A DNA stretch of 64,000 nucleotides, from assembly GCF_003351025.1 (NCBI RefSeq), contig NZ_QPCG01000007.1:248001-312000 (forward strand), read 5' to 3'. Position numbers and translations under genes: made by a program. Positions 18,005 to 26,324 of the stretch are shown here, piece after piece (within the stretch, counting starts at the first letter, position 1; each line of letters opens with the position of its first letter). The DNA is from Mucilaginibacter endophyticus (GTDB lineage: Bacteria > Bacteroidota > Bacteroidia > Sphingobacteriales > Sphingobacteriaceae). The notes under the pieces are model-generated. The model ran no database searches. It was not told the origin of the DNA and was given only the letters and a program-made list of their open reading frames with translations.

Positions 18005-18940
18005 ATGAACACATTAGTTGAACTGGTACAAACATATGGGCTCTGGGTAGTTTTCCTAATCACACTTTTACAGAGTGTAGGACTGCCGCTACCTGCATTT
18101 ACCGTAATGATTGTAACTGCAGCTGTAACGCCTGCCACCTCAGAGAACGTTATATCACTAATTTTGGTTGGATCACTCGGGACACTAATAGGCGACTTCG
18201 TCTTATTTTTTGCCGGAAAAAGATACGGAACAGGCATCCTCGGGAAATTATGTAAAATTTCCATATCACCAGACTCTTGTGTTCGCAGTACAGGCGATCT
18301 TTTTGACCGTTACGGTGCGCCTGCGTTAACTATAGTAAAATTTATTCCCGGGCTGTCTACGCTTGCGCCGGTTGTTGCAGGTGTTTACGCAATGGGAATG
18401 GCATTATTTGCTTTTTTTTCATCTATTGCAGCGCTTATTTATCTTAGTGCAGCCGTGGCTTTAGGCGCTATCTTTCGACACCAAATCGACAGCGTTATTT
18501 CGGCATTAAGTCGCTACGGAAAATTAGGCGGTTTATTTGTTCTTGTTTTATTTGGTTTATATCTTTTGTTCAAATGGTTGCAGCGCTATCGCCTTATCAG
18601 GCAGTTTGAAGCAGATAGGGTAACTGTGAATGATTTGATAGAACTAATAGACGGCAAATCAAATCCGGTGATCCTCGACGCACGCCCCGTAGATCAGCGC
18701 GCAAAAAACGGTTTTATTCCGGGCTCAATCCCCGTAGATGAAAACAGTCTCAGTGATATCGCCGATCGGTATGCCGGTCACCAGGAGATCGTGATTTACT
18801 GTTCGTGCCCAAATGAGATTACTGCTGCCCGCTATGCAGAGAAATTACGAAAAGTAGGGCTTAAGCGTATCCGACCTTTATTGGGCGGTATTGATGCCTG
18901 GGCCGAATCTGGTCAGGAGGTTACATTTATTCAGCCATAA
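18005..18940 (+). CDS. DedA-family membrane protein fused to a rhodanese domain
   Basis: 311 residues. Residues 1-195 are a DedA/SNARE-associated (VTT) membrane domain: LLQSVGLPLPAFTVMI, GDFVLFFAGKRYG near 63-75, and FDRYGAPALTIVKFIPGLST at 100-119 with the conserved FxxR/KFxPG element. Residues about 205-311 form a rhodanese-like domain whose loop reads IYCSCPNEITAA, with Cys266 the predicted active residue. DedA proteins are linked to lipid scrambling and membrane homeostasis. The fused rhodanese, on the cytosolic side by topology, could handle sulfur or act as a redox sensor. Its stop is 2 bp from the opposing LytTR regulator's stop. Confidence 0.88.
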   Translation: MNTLVELVQTYGLWVVFLITLLQSVGLPLPAFTVMIVTAAVTPATSENVISLILVGSLGTLIGDFVLFFAGKRYGTGILGKLCKISISPDSCVRSTGDLFDRYGAPALTIVKFIPGLSTLAPVVAGVYAMGMALFAFFSSIAALIYLSAAVALGAIFRHQIDSVISALSRYGKLGGLFVLVLFGLYLLFKWLQRYRLIRQFEADRVTVNDLIELIDGKSNPVILDARPVDQRAKNGFIPGSIPVDENSLSDIADRYAGHQEIVIYCSCPNEITAARYAEKLRKVGLKRIRPLLGGIDAWAESGQEVTFIQP

Positions 18941-18941
18941 A

Positions 18942-19685
18942 TCAGAGTACCCACTGTTTCAAAAACTGGCTAAAGTTGTCTTTAAATTGGTCGCTTACGT
19001 AGATAGTTTCGGCGCCAATTTGTACAGAGGTTTTAGTAGCCGATTTTATCGCTGCTTTTGATACAATGAATGATCGGTGCAAACGCAGAAAAAGCTCTGC
19101 GGGAAGCTTTTCCTCCAGCTTTTTCAACGACATAAGGGTTAGTATAGGTTTTTCTTCGTTTTTAAGATATAACTTAACATAGTCCTTCAAGCCCTCGATG
19201 TAAAGGATGTCATTAATGTCCACTTTATGCAATTGATGTTCTACCTTAAGGTATAAAAACTGCGGGGGCGCAGTTACAGCGGCTGTTGGTTGTTGAGTGC
19301 CATTTAACATCACGAAATACTCATAGGCCTTGGTAGCTGCCCGCGAAAAATCCACAAAGTTGAATGGTTTTAACAGGTAATCAATTGCATCAACCCTGAA
19401 ACCGTCCAACGCGTAATGGTCATATGCTGTGGTGAAAATAACCCGCAGGTTTTTTCTCCTGTCCGATTGTTCAATGATCCGGGCCAGTTCTACACCGCTT
19501 AAATCGGCCATTCTGATGTCGAGGAATATCAACTGCAGGTCTTGGTTTTCGTGAACATACTTTAACGCGTCAATAGCGTTGTTGAACCTCGCCATTAAGC
19601 TCAGGAAAGGCGTTTGATTGATATAATTGATGATGAGATTAAGTGCCGCAGGTTCGTCGTCTACTGCTATACAATTAATTTGCAT
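18942..19685 (-). CDS. LytTR-family response regulator
   Basis: 247 residues. Receiver domain 1-120 with the phosphoacceptor Asp56 in IFLDIRM, preceded by the acidic pair DDE near residues 9-11 and followed by LLKPF at about 108. The C-terminal LytTR DNA-binding domain (about 140-247) has FLYLKVEHQLHKVDINDILY and LPAELFLRLHRSFIVSKAAI. Such regulators bind short direct repeats upstream of their targets. It overlaps the sensor kinase gene by 11 bp, so the two are co-translated partners. Targets are not evident in the window. Confidence 0.93.
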   Translation of the reverse strand: MQINCIAVDDEPAALNLIINYINQTPFLSLMARFNNAIDALKYVHENQDLQLIFLDIRMADLSGVELARIIEQSDRRKNLRVIFTTAYDHYALDGFRVDAIDYLLKPFNFVDFSRAATKAYEYFVMLNGTQQPTAAVTAPPQFLYLKVEHQLHKVDINDILYIEGLKDYVKLYLKNEEKPILTLMSLKKLEEKLPAELFLRLHRSFIVSKAAIKSATKTSVQIGAETIYVSDQFKDNFSQFLKQWVL

Positions 19686-20724
19686 TGGTATTCAGCGTTA
19701 AGATGGTCAGATATTCGTTGGTGCTGGCATCGTCATTCACTACCAGGTTGTATTTTCCCGGGTAGAGCAGGTCAAGCCTTCGTTTTGTATTCGCGATCCC
19801 GATACCATACTCTTCATCGAGCTCTTTGTTTGTGTTTTTATAGATCGAATTACGTACCATGAATTTTAATATTCCGCCTGCTTCGCTTATCTCCACAAAA
19901 ATATAGCTGGCCTGGCGTGCGCTTATGCCGTGTTTAAAGGCATTTTCTATAAAAGGTAAAAATAACATGGGCGCTACGTTTATGTCACGCAGTTTCTCCG
20001 GCACGGTGAAACTCACTTCCACGCTGCTGTCTATTCGTGTACGCATCAGGCTAATATAGTCTTCAATAAATTTTACTTCTTTTTTTAGCGTGGTTACATC
20101 CTGCTTGGTTTCGTAGATCACATAGCGCATCATATGCGACAGTGTGTATAGCGATTCTTTCGCTGATGCCGGATCGGTATCAGTTAAAGCGTAAATGGTA
20201 TGCAGGGTATTAAAAAAGAAATGTGGATTGATCTGTGCTTTTAGAAAAGATAGTTCGGCGCTGATACGTTCTTTTTCGGAAACCTGGATAGCCAGCTCAT
20301 GCGACTGCAGTTTTTTTGCCACCGTAGTAACATTACTAAAGCCAAGTACTATAAGGCACATTAAAATAGTCCAGGCGCTGCGCATATGATGATCGGGCAC
20401 GTAGGGATGGAACACCTTGGCCATGGCTGCATCAATATGAAGCGAGTCCTGCATCCAACCGTTGTATTTTACCATCAGAATGATTAACGCAATTACACTA
20501 ATAATGTAAAAACCAAGCCGCCTTTTAGTTAAAAGTTTAGGGGATAGTACTGCTGTGTTAATGGTATAAACAACTGCGTACCCCAAGTTTTCGGCAACCT
20601 GCTTTATCCAATATGAAGATGGCATATTAACCGGCCACGTAAGCGGAAACAGGATCCAGATAATAAGGGCCGTGGCTGCAAACAAATGTACCGGAAAAAC
20701 AGCTTTTCTTAATTTAACAAACAC
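19675..20724 (-). CDS. LytS-like sensor histidine kinase (His_kinase family)
   Basis: 349 residues. Four hydrophobic segments occupy about the first 135 residues, then a cytosolic kinase region starts. AELSFLKAQINPHFFFNTLH, with the phosphoacceptor His in NPHF, is the hallmark of the PF06580 family, and FIENAFKHG and GIGIANTKRRLDLLYPG are the ATP-binding N and G boxes. It is partner of the LytTR regulator encoded by the overlapping downstream gene. No extracytoplasmic sensor domain is visible, so the signal is probably perceived in or near the membrane. Confidence 0.93.
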   Translation of the reverse strand: MFVKLRKAVFPVHLFAATALIIWILFPLTWPVNMPSSYWIKQVAENLGYAVVYTINTAVLSPKLLTKRRLGFYIISVIALIILMVKYNGWMQDSLHIDAAMAKVFHPYVPDHHMRSAWTILMCLIVLGFSNVTTVAKKLQSHELAIQVSEKERISAELSFLKAQINPHFFFNTLHTIYALTDTDPASAKESLYTLSHMMRYVIYETKQDVTTLKKEVKFIEDYISLMRTRIDSSVEVSFTVPEKLRDINVAPMLFLPFIENAFKHGISARQASYIFVEISEAGGILKFMVRNSIYKNTNKELDEEYGIGIANTKRRLDLLYPGKYNLVVNDDASTNEYLTILTLNTNAN

Positions 20725-21223
20725 GCTATAGAGATTTACCTGATAAAAATAGAAAAATAACCATGTCCCGCTTGGCCTTCAGCACTGTTTTGTACATGAA
20801 GCAGACGCGTTGCGGGTAGTGAAAATTAATCAAAAAGAATGTTTTATTACCGGATATAAAACCGGTATCGATAATCGGGTTAAAAAAATAGACGGTTTGC
20901 TTAAAATAATCGACTATATGCATTGAGTCAATTTACCGGCAATTCACTCAATTCGTCGAGAATATTGGGCAAATCGTCTATAAAAAAAATATCGCATGAA
21001 TTAATTGCTTTTTTTTGGAGGCGAGGGTCACCCTTACTTTATCAGCATCAAAGCTATTGCCGATATAATTGCTTTAAAGATCGTCGGGCTGTTTGAGACA
21101 CATCCCAGCGCCGGCCAACATGAGATTGGTCGATTTAGTTGATTACCGAAAGGTAAAAAGCGCCCCGGGGTGAGATACGGGGCGCTTCATTCATAAATGT
21201 GTTGACCCGGATTGTTCAGGAGA
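20725..21223. other. Long intergenic region upstream of the LytS-like kinase
   Basis: Nearly 500 bp with no gene I can support. The left part should hold the kinase promoter. 21017-21142 is an open frame of about 41 codons without a start codon whose composition looks coding; it could be a gene remnant, but I recognise no family. A strong hairpin follows at 21158-21187. Confidence 0.5.
21158..21187. terminator. GC-rich hairpin, possible terminator
   Basis: Perfect 10-bp stem, AAGCGCCCCG at 21158-21167 and CGGGGCGCTT at 21178-21187, with a 10-nt loop. A run of five A at 21155-21159 gives a U-tract only on the minus strand. No minus-strand gene clearly ends here, so it may act as an attenuator or shield the following small gene from read-through. 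Confidence 0.5.
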
Positions 21224-21448
21224 ATGTTTAATAATACTACGAAAACTGCTCAAAACAATAAATCGAAAATAACTATCACCATTAAATTGGCAGAACTTTT
21301 TCTTGCCGGAAAGTGCAGCGCTGTCCAGACGTTAAAAGTTGAAGCCTGGTATCAAAGTTTTAATGATGAAGATGACCACGTAAGCGGATTGGATGAACCT
21401 GAATTATCAAAATTGGAAGATAGGATATATAAAAGGATGGGACTTTAA
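21224..21448 (+). CDS. Orphan FecR-type N-terminal (anti-sigma) fragment
   Basis: A 74-residue frame from ATG 21224 (alternative TTG 21212). Residues about 20-72 read KLAELFLAGKCSAVQTLKVE and then AWYQSFND...SKLEDRIYKRM. This matches, block for block, the N-terminal cytosolic sigma-binding segment of the two full FecR proteins in this window (LLEKYFAGTCDEQEMAMIHA then WYISFQD; and SKYNSGAATPEERI...WYESLNG). It stops where FecR proteins enter their membrane helix. There is no downstream FecR or DUF4974 remnant and no adjacent sigma gene. It is either a truncated FecR or a free anti-sigma/sigma-modulating domain. Confidence 0.6.
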   Translation: MFNNTTKTAQNNKSKITITIKLAELFLAGKCSAVQTLKVEAWYQSFNDEDDHVSGLDEPELSKLEDRIYKRMGL

Positions 21449-21596
21449 CATCTTAGATTTGACGGAGGATAACAAATCACAGCGCCATATGAAATAATAT
21501 ATTCAAATAGCGCCTACCCCTTGGGGCTTACTATCTCAGCACAAAAGGAATATTTAGCAAAGTTGTTATTAAAATAGCCTAAGGCTATGTGCCAAT

Positions 21597-21641
21597 ACTT
21601 GTTTTCAGGCGAGACCTGTGAAGGCTCGCCGGAAAACAAGT
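21597..21641. terminator. Long hairpin downstream of the heme operon
   Basis: 17-bp stem with one mismatch: arm 21597-21613 (ACTTGTTTTCAGGCGAG) and arm 21625-21641, with an 11-nt loop. It begins 25 bp past the hmuS stop. A second palindrome, ATAGCCTAAGGCTAT, lies at 21574-21588. No clear U-run follows, so it may protect the 3' end rather than terminate by itself. Confidence 0.55.
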
Positions 21642-21665
21642 CATCGTTGCTGAGATTGGTCGTTA

Positions 21666-22676
21666 TTACAGGGCCAATACTTCACGCCACTCCTTTAATT
21701 CGGGTAGCCCTGGTTTGCGTTTACCGAATACCTGAACGATCATTTCGCCTTCATTATCGAAAAGCTCCAGGGAGTTAATATCGCCATCGCTCGATGGTTT
21801 AATCACGTGCCATGCAGATGCAACGGCGTCCATTCGTAAGTGCAAGTTAAACTCCGGATCGAGCACATTAAACCAAACGTCCATTTCTACAATGCGTGTA
21901 ACTGTACCGGTATGGATTTGGATGCAGCCATGGTTGCCAACAAATACCATGATTGGTACCTGTTTTGCAGCGCAGCTTTGCATTACGGTTTTAAAATCAT
22001 CAATGTTGATCTGTTTTGCAAACCCTGCCGGCGCAAGTCGTAAAGCCTGGGTACGGTTAAGGTTAAAACGTTTCAATAAGCCAAAAAACTCGTGCGTGTC
22101 CTGTAAGGCTGTCCAGGCGTGTTGAAATGCTGGTACATCAACCTCATCATCTGTAATATTAGGTTTAGCTGCCGGTTCAGTTGGCAATAATACCACTGCT
22201 TGCTGATCCTCTTTACGGAAGCGGGTAACAAGTTCATGGTATGTTTCAACGTTACTTTTATCTGTGAGATAGATCTTATGTATGGCAACGCCATTGGCAT
22301 CAAAAAACTGGAAGCTTTTAAGGTTATTGTCTTCAACGGCAAAACCCAATTTCCACTGGCTCATGAATAAACGCAGATCGATATCCGGGCCTAATACCAA
22401 ACCGGCATGGGTGCTGAAGGAAACTTTTTCGTAAACGCCTTTGCGTTCGTGCACGCAATATTCATTACGGGTAAGAGCCATTACATATCCTAAACCGGTT
22501 ATTTCTTTCAGCAGGTCTTCAAATTTATTTTCAAGAATGGTCACGTTTTCGCCGATACCGGTCATCAGTAATTCTGCTTCGCTTACATTTAGTGCGGTAG
22601 CAATATCGCGAATCCTCTTTTTGGGGTTTTCGGCTTTGAATGCAAGATATTGTTCTTTTAATGATATGGTTTCCAT
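21666..22676 (-). CDS. hmuS: Hemin-degrading/heme-trafficking factor, HemS/HmuS family
   Basis: 336 residues with the duplicated HemS/ChuS fold: N-half ENVTILENKFEDLLKEITGL and GPDIDLRLFMSQWKLGF, C-half VFVGNHGCIQIHTG and DPEFNLHLRMDAV. The heme axial ligand in HemS-type proteins is a His in a D-x-H-x-FF block; here DTHEFFGLL supplies His195 at the expected place. Members take heme delivered by the ABC importer and either hand it on or open the ring. It is the last gene of the operon, 2 bp after hmuV. Length equals the family norm. Confidence 0.92.
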   Translation of the reverse strand: METISLKEQYLAFKAENPKKRIRDIATALNVSEAELLMTGIGENVTILENKFEDLLKEITGLGYVMALTRNEYCVHERKGVYEKVSFSTHAGLVLGPDIDLRLFMSQWKLGFAVEDNNLKSFQFFDANGVAIHKIYLTDKSNVETYHELVTRFRKEDQQAVVLLPTEPAAKPNITDDEVDVPAFQHAWTALQDTHEFFGLLKRFNLNRTQALRLAPAGFAKQINIDDFKTVMQSCAAKQVPIMVFVGNHGCIQIHTGTVTRIVEMDVWFNVLDPEFNLHLRMDAVASAWHVIKPSSDGDINSLELFDNEGEMIVQVFGKRKPGLPELKEWREVLAL

Positions 22677-22678
22677 AT

Positions 22679-23509
22679 TTATAGTGTGAAGGGTTTTAAT
22701 TTTTGTTCGCTCAGGTGATGCGTGATCACTTTGGGCATTATGAGTTGTTTGAGTGTATTGGGGTTAGTGAAAACATCGGCCTCGGTTTCAAAAACATCGT
22801 AGATACTTTTGGTGCTCAGTATGTCGGCGGGTGCACCGTGGTACCATTTGCGCCCGTTTTTTAGCATCATGATGTTGTCGGCATATTGGGCGGCAAGGTT
22901 AATATCATGTAAGATAGCTACCACCATAAAACCTTTTTTCGCCAGCATGTGTGCCAGCGATAAGGTTTGCTGCTGATACAGAATATCCATACCCGATACC
23001 GGTTCATCAAGCAATAGCAGCGCCTCCGGCGTATCCCAAATCTGAGCCAGTACCCGTGCCAGGTGTACCCGCTGCTGTTCGCCGCCGGATAATGACAGGA
23101 AGGAGCGGTCGGTCATGTGCGTTGTGCCGGTAATGCCCATTACTTCGTTAATTATATCCAGGTCGTGCGTCGTAGGTTTGCTGTTGTAGTGCGGGTAACG
23201 CCCCATCTGCACAATCTCCGTCGCCGAAAAATCGAGGTTGACGATATTTTGCTGATTTAGGATAGCACGCTTTATTGCCAGCTCTTTTGCTGTGTAGTTG
23301 TTCATGGCTTTGCCCGACAGGGAGATCGAACCTGCAGACGGCTTCTTTTCGGCACTCAGCAAACGCATTAACGATGATTTTCCCGCTCCGTTGGCGCCCA
23401 GTATTACCATGATCTCGCCCGGGTGCACCATGAACGAGATATCTTTTACCAGGGTATGTTTCCCCGTTTTATAAGTTACGTTTTCAACTGTAAGCATATT
23501 ATCGGGCAA
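22679..23509 (-). CDS. hmuV: Heme ABC transporter ATP-binding protein
   Basis: 276 residues. Walker A GANGAGKSS near residue 37, signature LSGGEQQRV, Walker B LLLLDEP, and switch histidine in VAILHDINLA. It belongs to the FepC/HmuV class that powers uptake of heme, siderophores or B12; the flanking hmuS and hmuT/hmuY identify heme. Its start overlaps the permease end by 11 bp, implying translational coupling. Confidence 0.93.
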   Translation of the reverse strand: MPDNMLTVENVTYKTGKHTLVKDISFMVHPGEIMVILGANGAGKSSLMRLLSAEKKPSAGSISLSGKAMNNYTAKELAIKRAILNQQNIVNLDFSATEIVQMGRYPHYNSKPTTHDLDIINEVMGITGTTHMTDRSFLSLSGGEQQRVHLARVLAQIWDTPEALLLLDEPVSGMDILYQQQTLSLAHMLAKKGFMVVAILHDINLAAQYADNIMMLKNGRKWYHGAPADILSTKSIYDVFETEADVFTNPNTLKQLIMPKVITHHLSEQKLKPFTL

Positions 23510-24539
23510 TTTTCTTTTTGTCTTTTATTAAAATATACAGGAAAACCGGGGTGCCTAACAGCGCTGTAATAACACCTATTGGCAGCTCGACCGGTGCAAC
23601 AACCTTGCGGGCTATCATATCGGCCAGGGTAAGGATCAGAGCGCCCAGCAATGCGGATGCCGGCAATACACGGCGGTTATCCACACCGAAAATAAGCCTG
23701 GTCATGTGCGGTACCAGCAAACCAACAAAGCTGATTATGCCCGATACCGCTACCGAAGCCCCTACGGCCATAGTGGCAAATACAACCACCCAGCGTTTTA
23801 CCCTGCCAACGGGTAATCCCAACTGCTGCGCTTGTGTTTCGCCCAACGCAAATGCATTCAACGTTTTAGCCATAAATGGCAGTAATATGAGCGGAATAAA
23901 TACAAAGGGTACGAGGCACAAAACAATTTGCCAGGTAGCGCCGCCAAGACTGCCCAGCAACCAGAAAGTAATGTTTCGTAACTGCTGATCATTAGCCATA
24001 TAGGTAACCAGACCGGTTAAGGCCCCGGCAAGGGCATTAACCGCTATACCTGCCAGTAGCATGGTAGCAACATTGGGCTTTCCGCCATTACGGGATATCT
24101 GGTACACAACAAGCGTAGCAATACCAGCACCTGCAAATGAACCGAAAGCGAGTAAATAATAACCGAGTAAATTGCTTAAACCGGCCAGAAAAGCCGTTTC
24201 TGCAGCGATGATCAGTACAGCGAATAATGATGCCCCGGATGATATGCCGATCAGACCCGGTTCGGCAAGCGGGTTACGAAAAATACCCTGTATGGCCGCT
24301 CCCGAAATACCCAGGGCTGCGCCGACAAGCAAACCCATAATAACCCTTGGCATACGTACAATGGTTAATACGGTATCGTATTGCTCATCAACAGGTGTGT
24401 TCCTGAATAGCCCTGTTTTTTTTACCAATATTAGCAACACATCCTGAACGGGGATTTTCATAGCGCCCATGCTTAATGACAATGCCGCTGTAAGAAAAAC
24501 GCCTGCGCCTAACAATATATAGATCAGTCCGTTTTTCAT
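23499..24539 (-). CDS. hmuU: Heme ABC transporter permease (FecCD family)
   Basis: 346 residues, about ten membrane helices of the FecCD/BtuC type. Family marks include RMPRVIMGLLVGAALGISGA, IFRNPLAEPGLIGISSGASL, and the coupling-helix region VGAAVAVSG-like followed by FVGLLVPHMTRLIFG. It forms the inner-membrane homodimer through which heme passes, driven by HmuV. It overlaps hmuT by 4 bp (ATGA) and hmuV by 11 bp. Confidence 0.93.
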   Translation of the reverse strand: MKNGLIYILLGAGVFLTAALSLSMGAMKIPVQDVLLILVKKTGLFRNTPVDEQYDTVLTIVRMPRVIMGLLVGAALGISGAAIQGIFRNPLAEPGLIGISSGASLFAVLIIAAETAFLAGLSNLLGYYLLAFGSFAGAGIATLVVYQISRNGGKPNVATMLLAGIAVNALAGALTGLVTYMANDQQLRNITFWLLGSLGGATWQIVLCLVPFVFIPLILLPFMAKTLNAFALGETQAQQLGLPVGRVKRWVVVFATMAVGASVAVSGIISFVGLLVPHMTRLIFGVDNRRVLPASALLGALILTLADMIARKVVAPVELPIGVITALLGTPVFLYILIKDKKKIAR

Positions 24540-25384
24540 TGCAGGTTTTTATTCAGAGTAGCGATGGCCTGATCAAGCCTTACGCTGAAGTTGATCAGAA
24601 GCTCTCCGTCCATCTGCACTATTTTTTTGTTTTTACCTGCATTGGTTTGAGCTACCCCCGGCATTTTCAAAACCGCGTCGGCGCCGCCCAGGCTACTCAG
24701 TCCGAAATCAAACATCAGTATCACATCCGGGTTAGCTTCAATTAACGATTCGGTAGTATAAGGCTTAAAGTTGTCAAAGCCTTGAGCGGCGTTTTTACCG
24801 CCGGCTAATGCAATAATAGCGTCGATATTGGTATGTTGCCCGGCAACCAGCATCACGCCGGTACCACGGGCGTAAATGAACAACACTTTAGGTGTCCGGG
24901 TAGATTGCTTAACCGCGGCGAGCGCTTTATCAACTTTGGCCTGTGTTTGCTTAGCTAAAGCCTCACCCTTAGCCGGAACCTGCAACGCGGTTGCTATCGC
25001 TTTAATAAATGCTATAGAGCCGCTTACAGAATAATCCTGTTTAATATTTACAAGATTTATACCTGCTGATTGCAGCTGATAGGCAATCTCTTTTGATACA
25101 CTGCCTTCGGGCGCAAGTACCAGGTCGGGTTTAAATGAGATCAGGCCCTCGGCAGATACCGTGCGGTTTTTGCTCACTTTGGGCAGAGCAGCAACGTATG
25201 CCGGGTAAATACTGGTTACATCAACTGCAACAATGCTTTTTCCAAAACCTAAAGCGTCAACTGTTTCTGTTAACGCGCCGCTTAAGGTAATAATGCGTTT
25301 AGGAATAGCCGCGTTTGCGCTAAGACCCAAAGTCATCAAAAAGAACAGGGCTATAGTTTTTATGTGGTTGGCAAATAATTTCAT
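24536..25384 (-). CDS. hmuT: Periplasmic heme-binding protein
   Basis: 282 residues with a signal peptide (MKLFANHIKTIALFFLM...ANAA). A TroA-fold PBP domain follows: RIITLSGALTETVDALGFGK, GLISFKPDLVLAPEGSVSK, VMLVAGQHTNIDAIIALAGG. The last block is typical of HmuT/PhuT heme-binding proteins. It delivers heme to the HmuUV permease. Encoded 25 bp after hmuY. Confidence 0.9.
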   Translation of the reverse strand: MKLFANHIKTIALFFLMTLGLSANAAIPKRIITLSGALTETVDALGFGKSIVAVDVTSIYPAYVAALPKVSKNRTVSAEGLISFKPDLVLAPEGSVSKEIAYQLQSAGINLVNIKQDYSVSGSIAFIKAIATALQVPAKGEALAKQTQAKVDKALAAVKQSTRTPKVLFIYARGTGVMLVAGQHTNIDAIIALAGGKNAAQGFDNFKPYTTESLIEANPDVILMFDFGLSSLGGADAVLKMPGVAQTNAGKNKKIVQMDGELLINFSVRLDQAIATLNKNLQ

Positions 25385-25409
25385 AGTAAATTAATAGGGG
25401 AGAACTGAT

Positions 25410-25916
25410 TTAAAGAGCGCTGTAACGGAAAGTGTAATTGCCTGATGCGCCATCCGGCCCGTCTTTATAATAGCTGTCGATGATCAGTTTGTAATATTTG
25501 CCTGCCGCGGTATGGATAAAGATAACTTTACCCGGAATAGGGGTGATCTGGTGATTATCCATGTTATAGGCATACCAACCTTTTCCGCTTCCCCATGGAA
25601 CTGCCTGATTGCCTTTTTTATAACCTGACGCCGGTGCTTTATCAACCTTGTCGAAGGTTGTTTCAGAAACAATCTGCCCTTCTCCGGCACCTTGAATAAT
25701 AACTCCGGTATGCTGAAAAGAAATATCCCACCCGGTTTTGGTGGTATCAGCTTCACTTACCTCTGTTCCTTTTTCAAGGTTAAAATAGACCATTTTATCA
25801 GAGGCGTTAAGGTTTTGGATTTTTTTGACCGGGCTGGTTTGAGAAAAAGCATATCCAGCGGGCATTAATAAGCCGGTTAGCAGGAACCTGTAGCTTAATT
25901 TTTTAATGTTGATCAT
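25410..25916 (-). CDS. hmuY: HmuY-family heme-binding protein
   Basis: 168 residues from ATG 25916, which begins the signal peptide MINIKKLSYRFLLTGLLM...AFSQ; the longer start at 26027 is not supported. The mature part shows HmuY-family features (PF14064): KMVYFNLEKGTEV, TKTGWDISFQHTGVIIQG, GWYAYN and the C-terminal GKYYKLIIDSYYKDG. HmuY of Porphyromonas gingivalis is a surface hemophore that binds heme through two His; obvious equivalents are not clear here, so ligand residues may differ. The mature N-terminus lacks a lipobox Cys, so it is probably soluble or periplasmic. It heads the heme operon; no hmuR-type receptor gene is adjacent. Confidence 0.82.
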   Translation of the reverse strand: MINIKKLSYRFLLTGLLMPAGYAFSQTSPVKKIQNLNASDKMVYFNLEKGTEVSEADTTKTGWDISFQHTGVIIQGAGEGQIVSETTFDKVDKAPASGYKKGNQAVPWGSGKGWYAYNMDNHQITPIPGKVIFIHTAAGKYYKLIIDSYYKDGPDGASGNYTFRYSAL

Positions 25917-26324
25917 GGTTAAATTTTGAATTAGCTGTGAATTGATAACGCAAAGCAAGTATTTAATTAGACTAATTCCAAATAGTAAATGAAATTTTAT
26001 GAATTTAACATTTAGCGTTCCGCTCAACTTTTTATAGAATAAGCGAGCAGGTTTATTTGCTCCGACCGATAAAAATTAAAAATTTTATTTTTAGTGTTAT
26101 AAATACAATTAATAATTCTATTTTTACTTTGCGATATAAAATTATCTTATATTGTGCTGGTTATAACCTAAGATAATTATTCTTTTATACCAAAAATGCG
26201 GGTTGGCGATGGCCGCACGCAAATAAGCAACTGCGATAATATCATTTCATTGACTAATTAAATGTTAATTAAACGATTAAATGATACGTCGGTTTCAGTG
26301 CTGTAAAAGTTGATTTTATTTGCA
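25917..26324. promoter_or_regulatory. Divergent AT-rich regulatory region with 10-bp dyad
   Basis: 408 bp between hmuY (minus) and the sigma gene (plus), very AT-rich. AATTATCTTA at 26140-26149 and TAAGATAATT at 26169-26178 are a perfect 10-bp inverted repeat spaced by 19 bp, a candidate operator or hairpin. TTACTTTG at 26124-26131 is one base off the -7 consensus, reading toward the sigma gene. No small gene is supported here. Confidence 0.45.

Larger units (their letters stand above)
21121..21662. repeat. Pair of 12-bp direct repeats flanking the FecR fragment
   Basis: TGAGATTGGTCG occurs at 21121-21132 and again at 21651-21662, in the same orientation. The orphan FecR N-terminal frame and two strong hairpins lie between them. 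This may be a footprint of insertion or recombination, or chance. Confidence 0.3.

Noticed and set aside
20726..20923. 65-codon minus-strand frame just upstream of the LytS-like kinase
   Set aside because: No recognisable domain, lies where the kinase promoter should be, composition not convincing.
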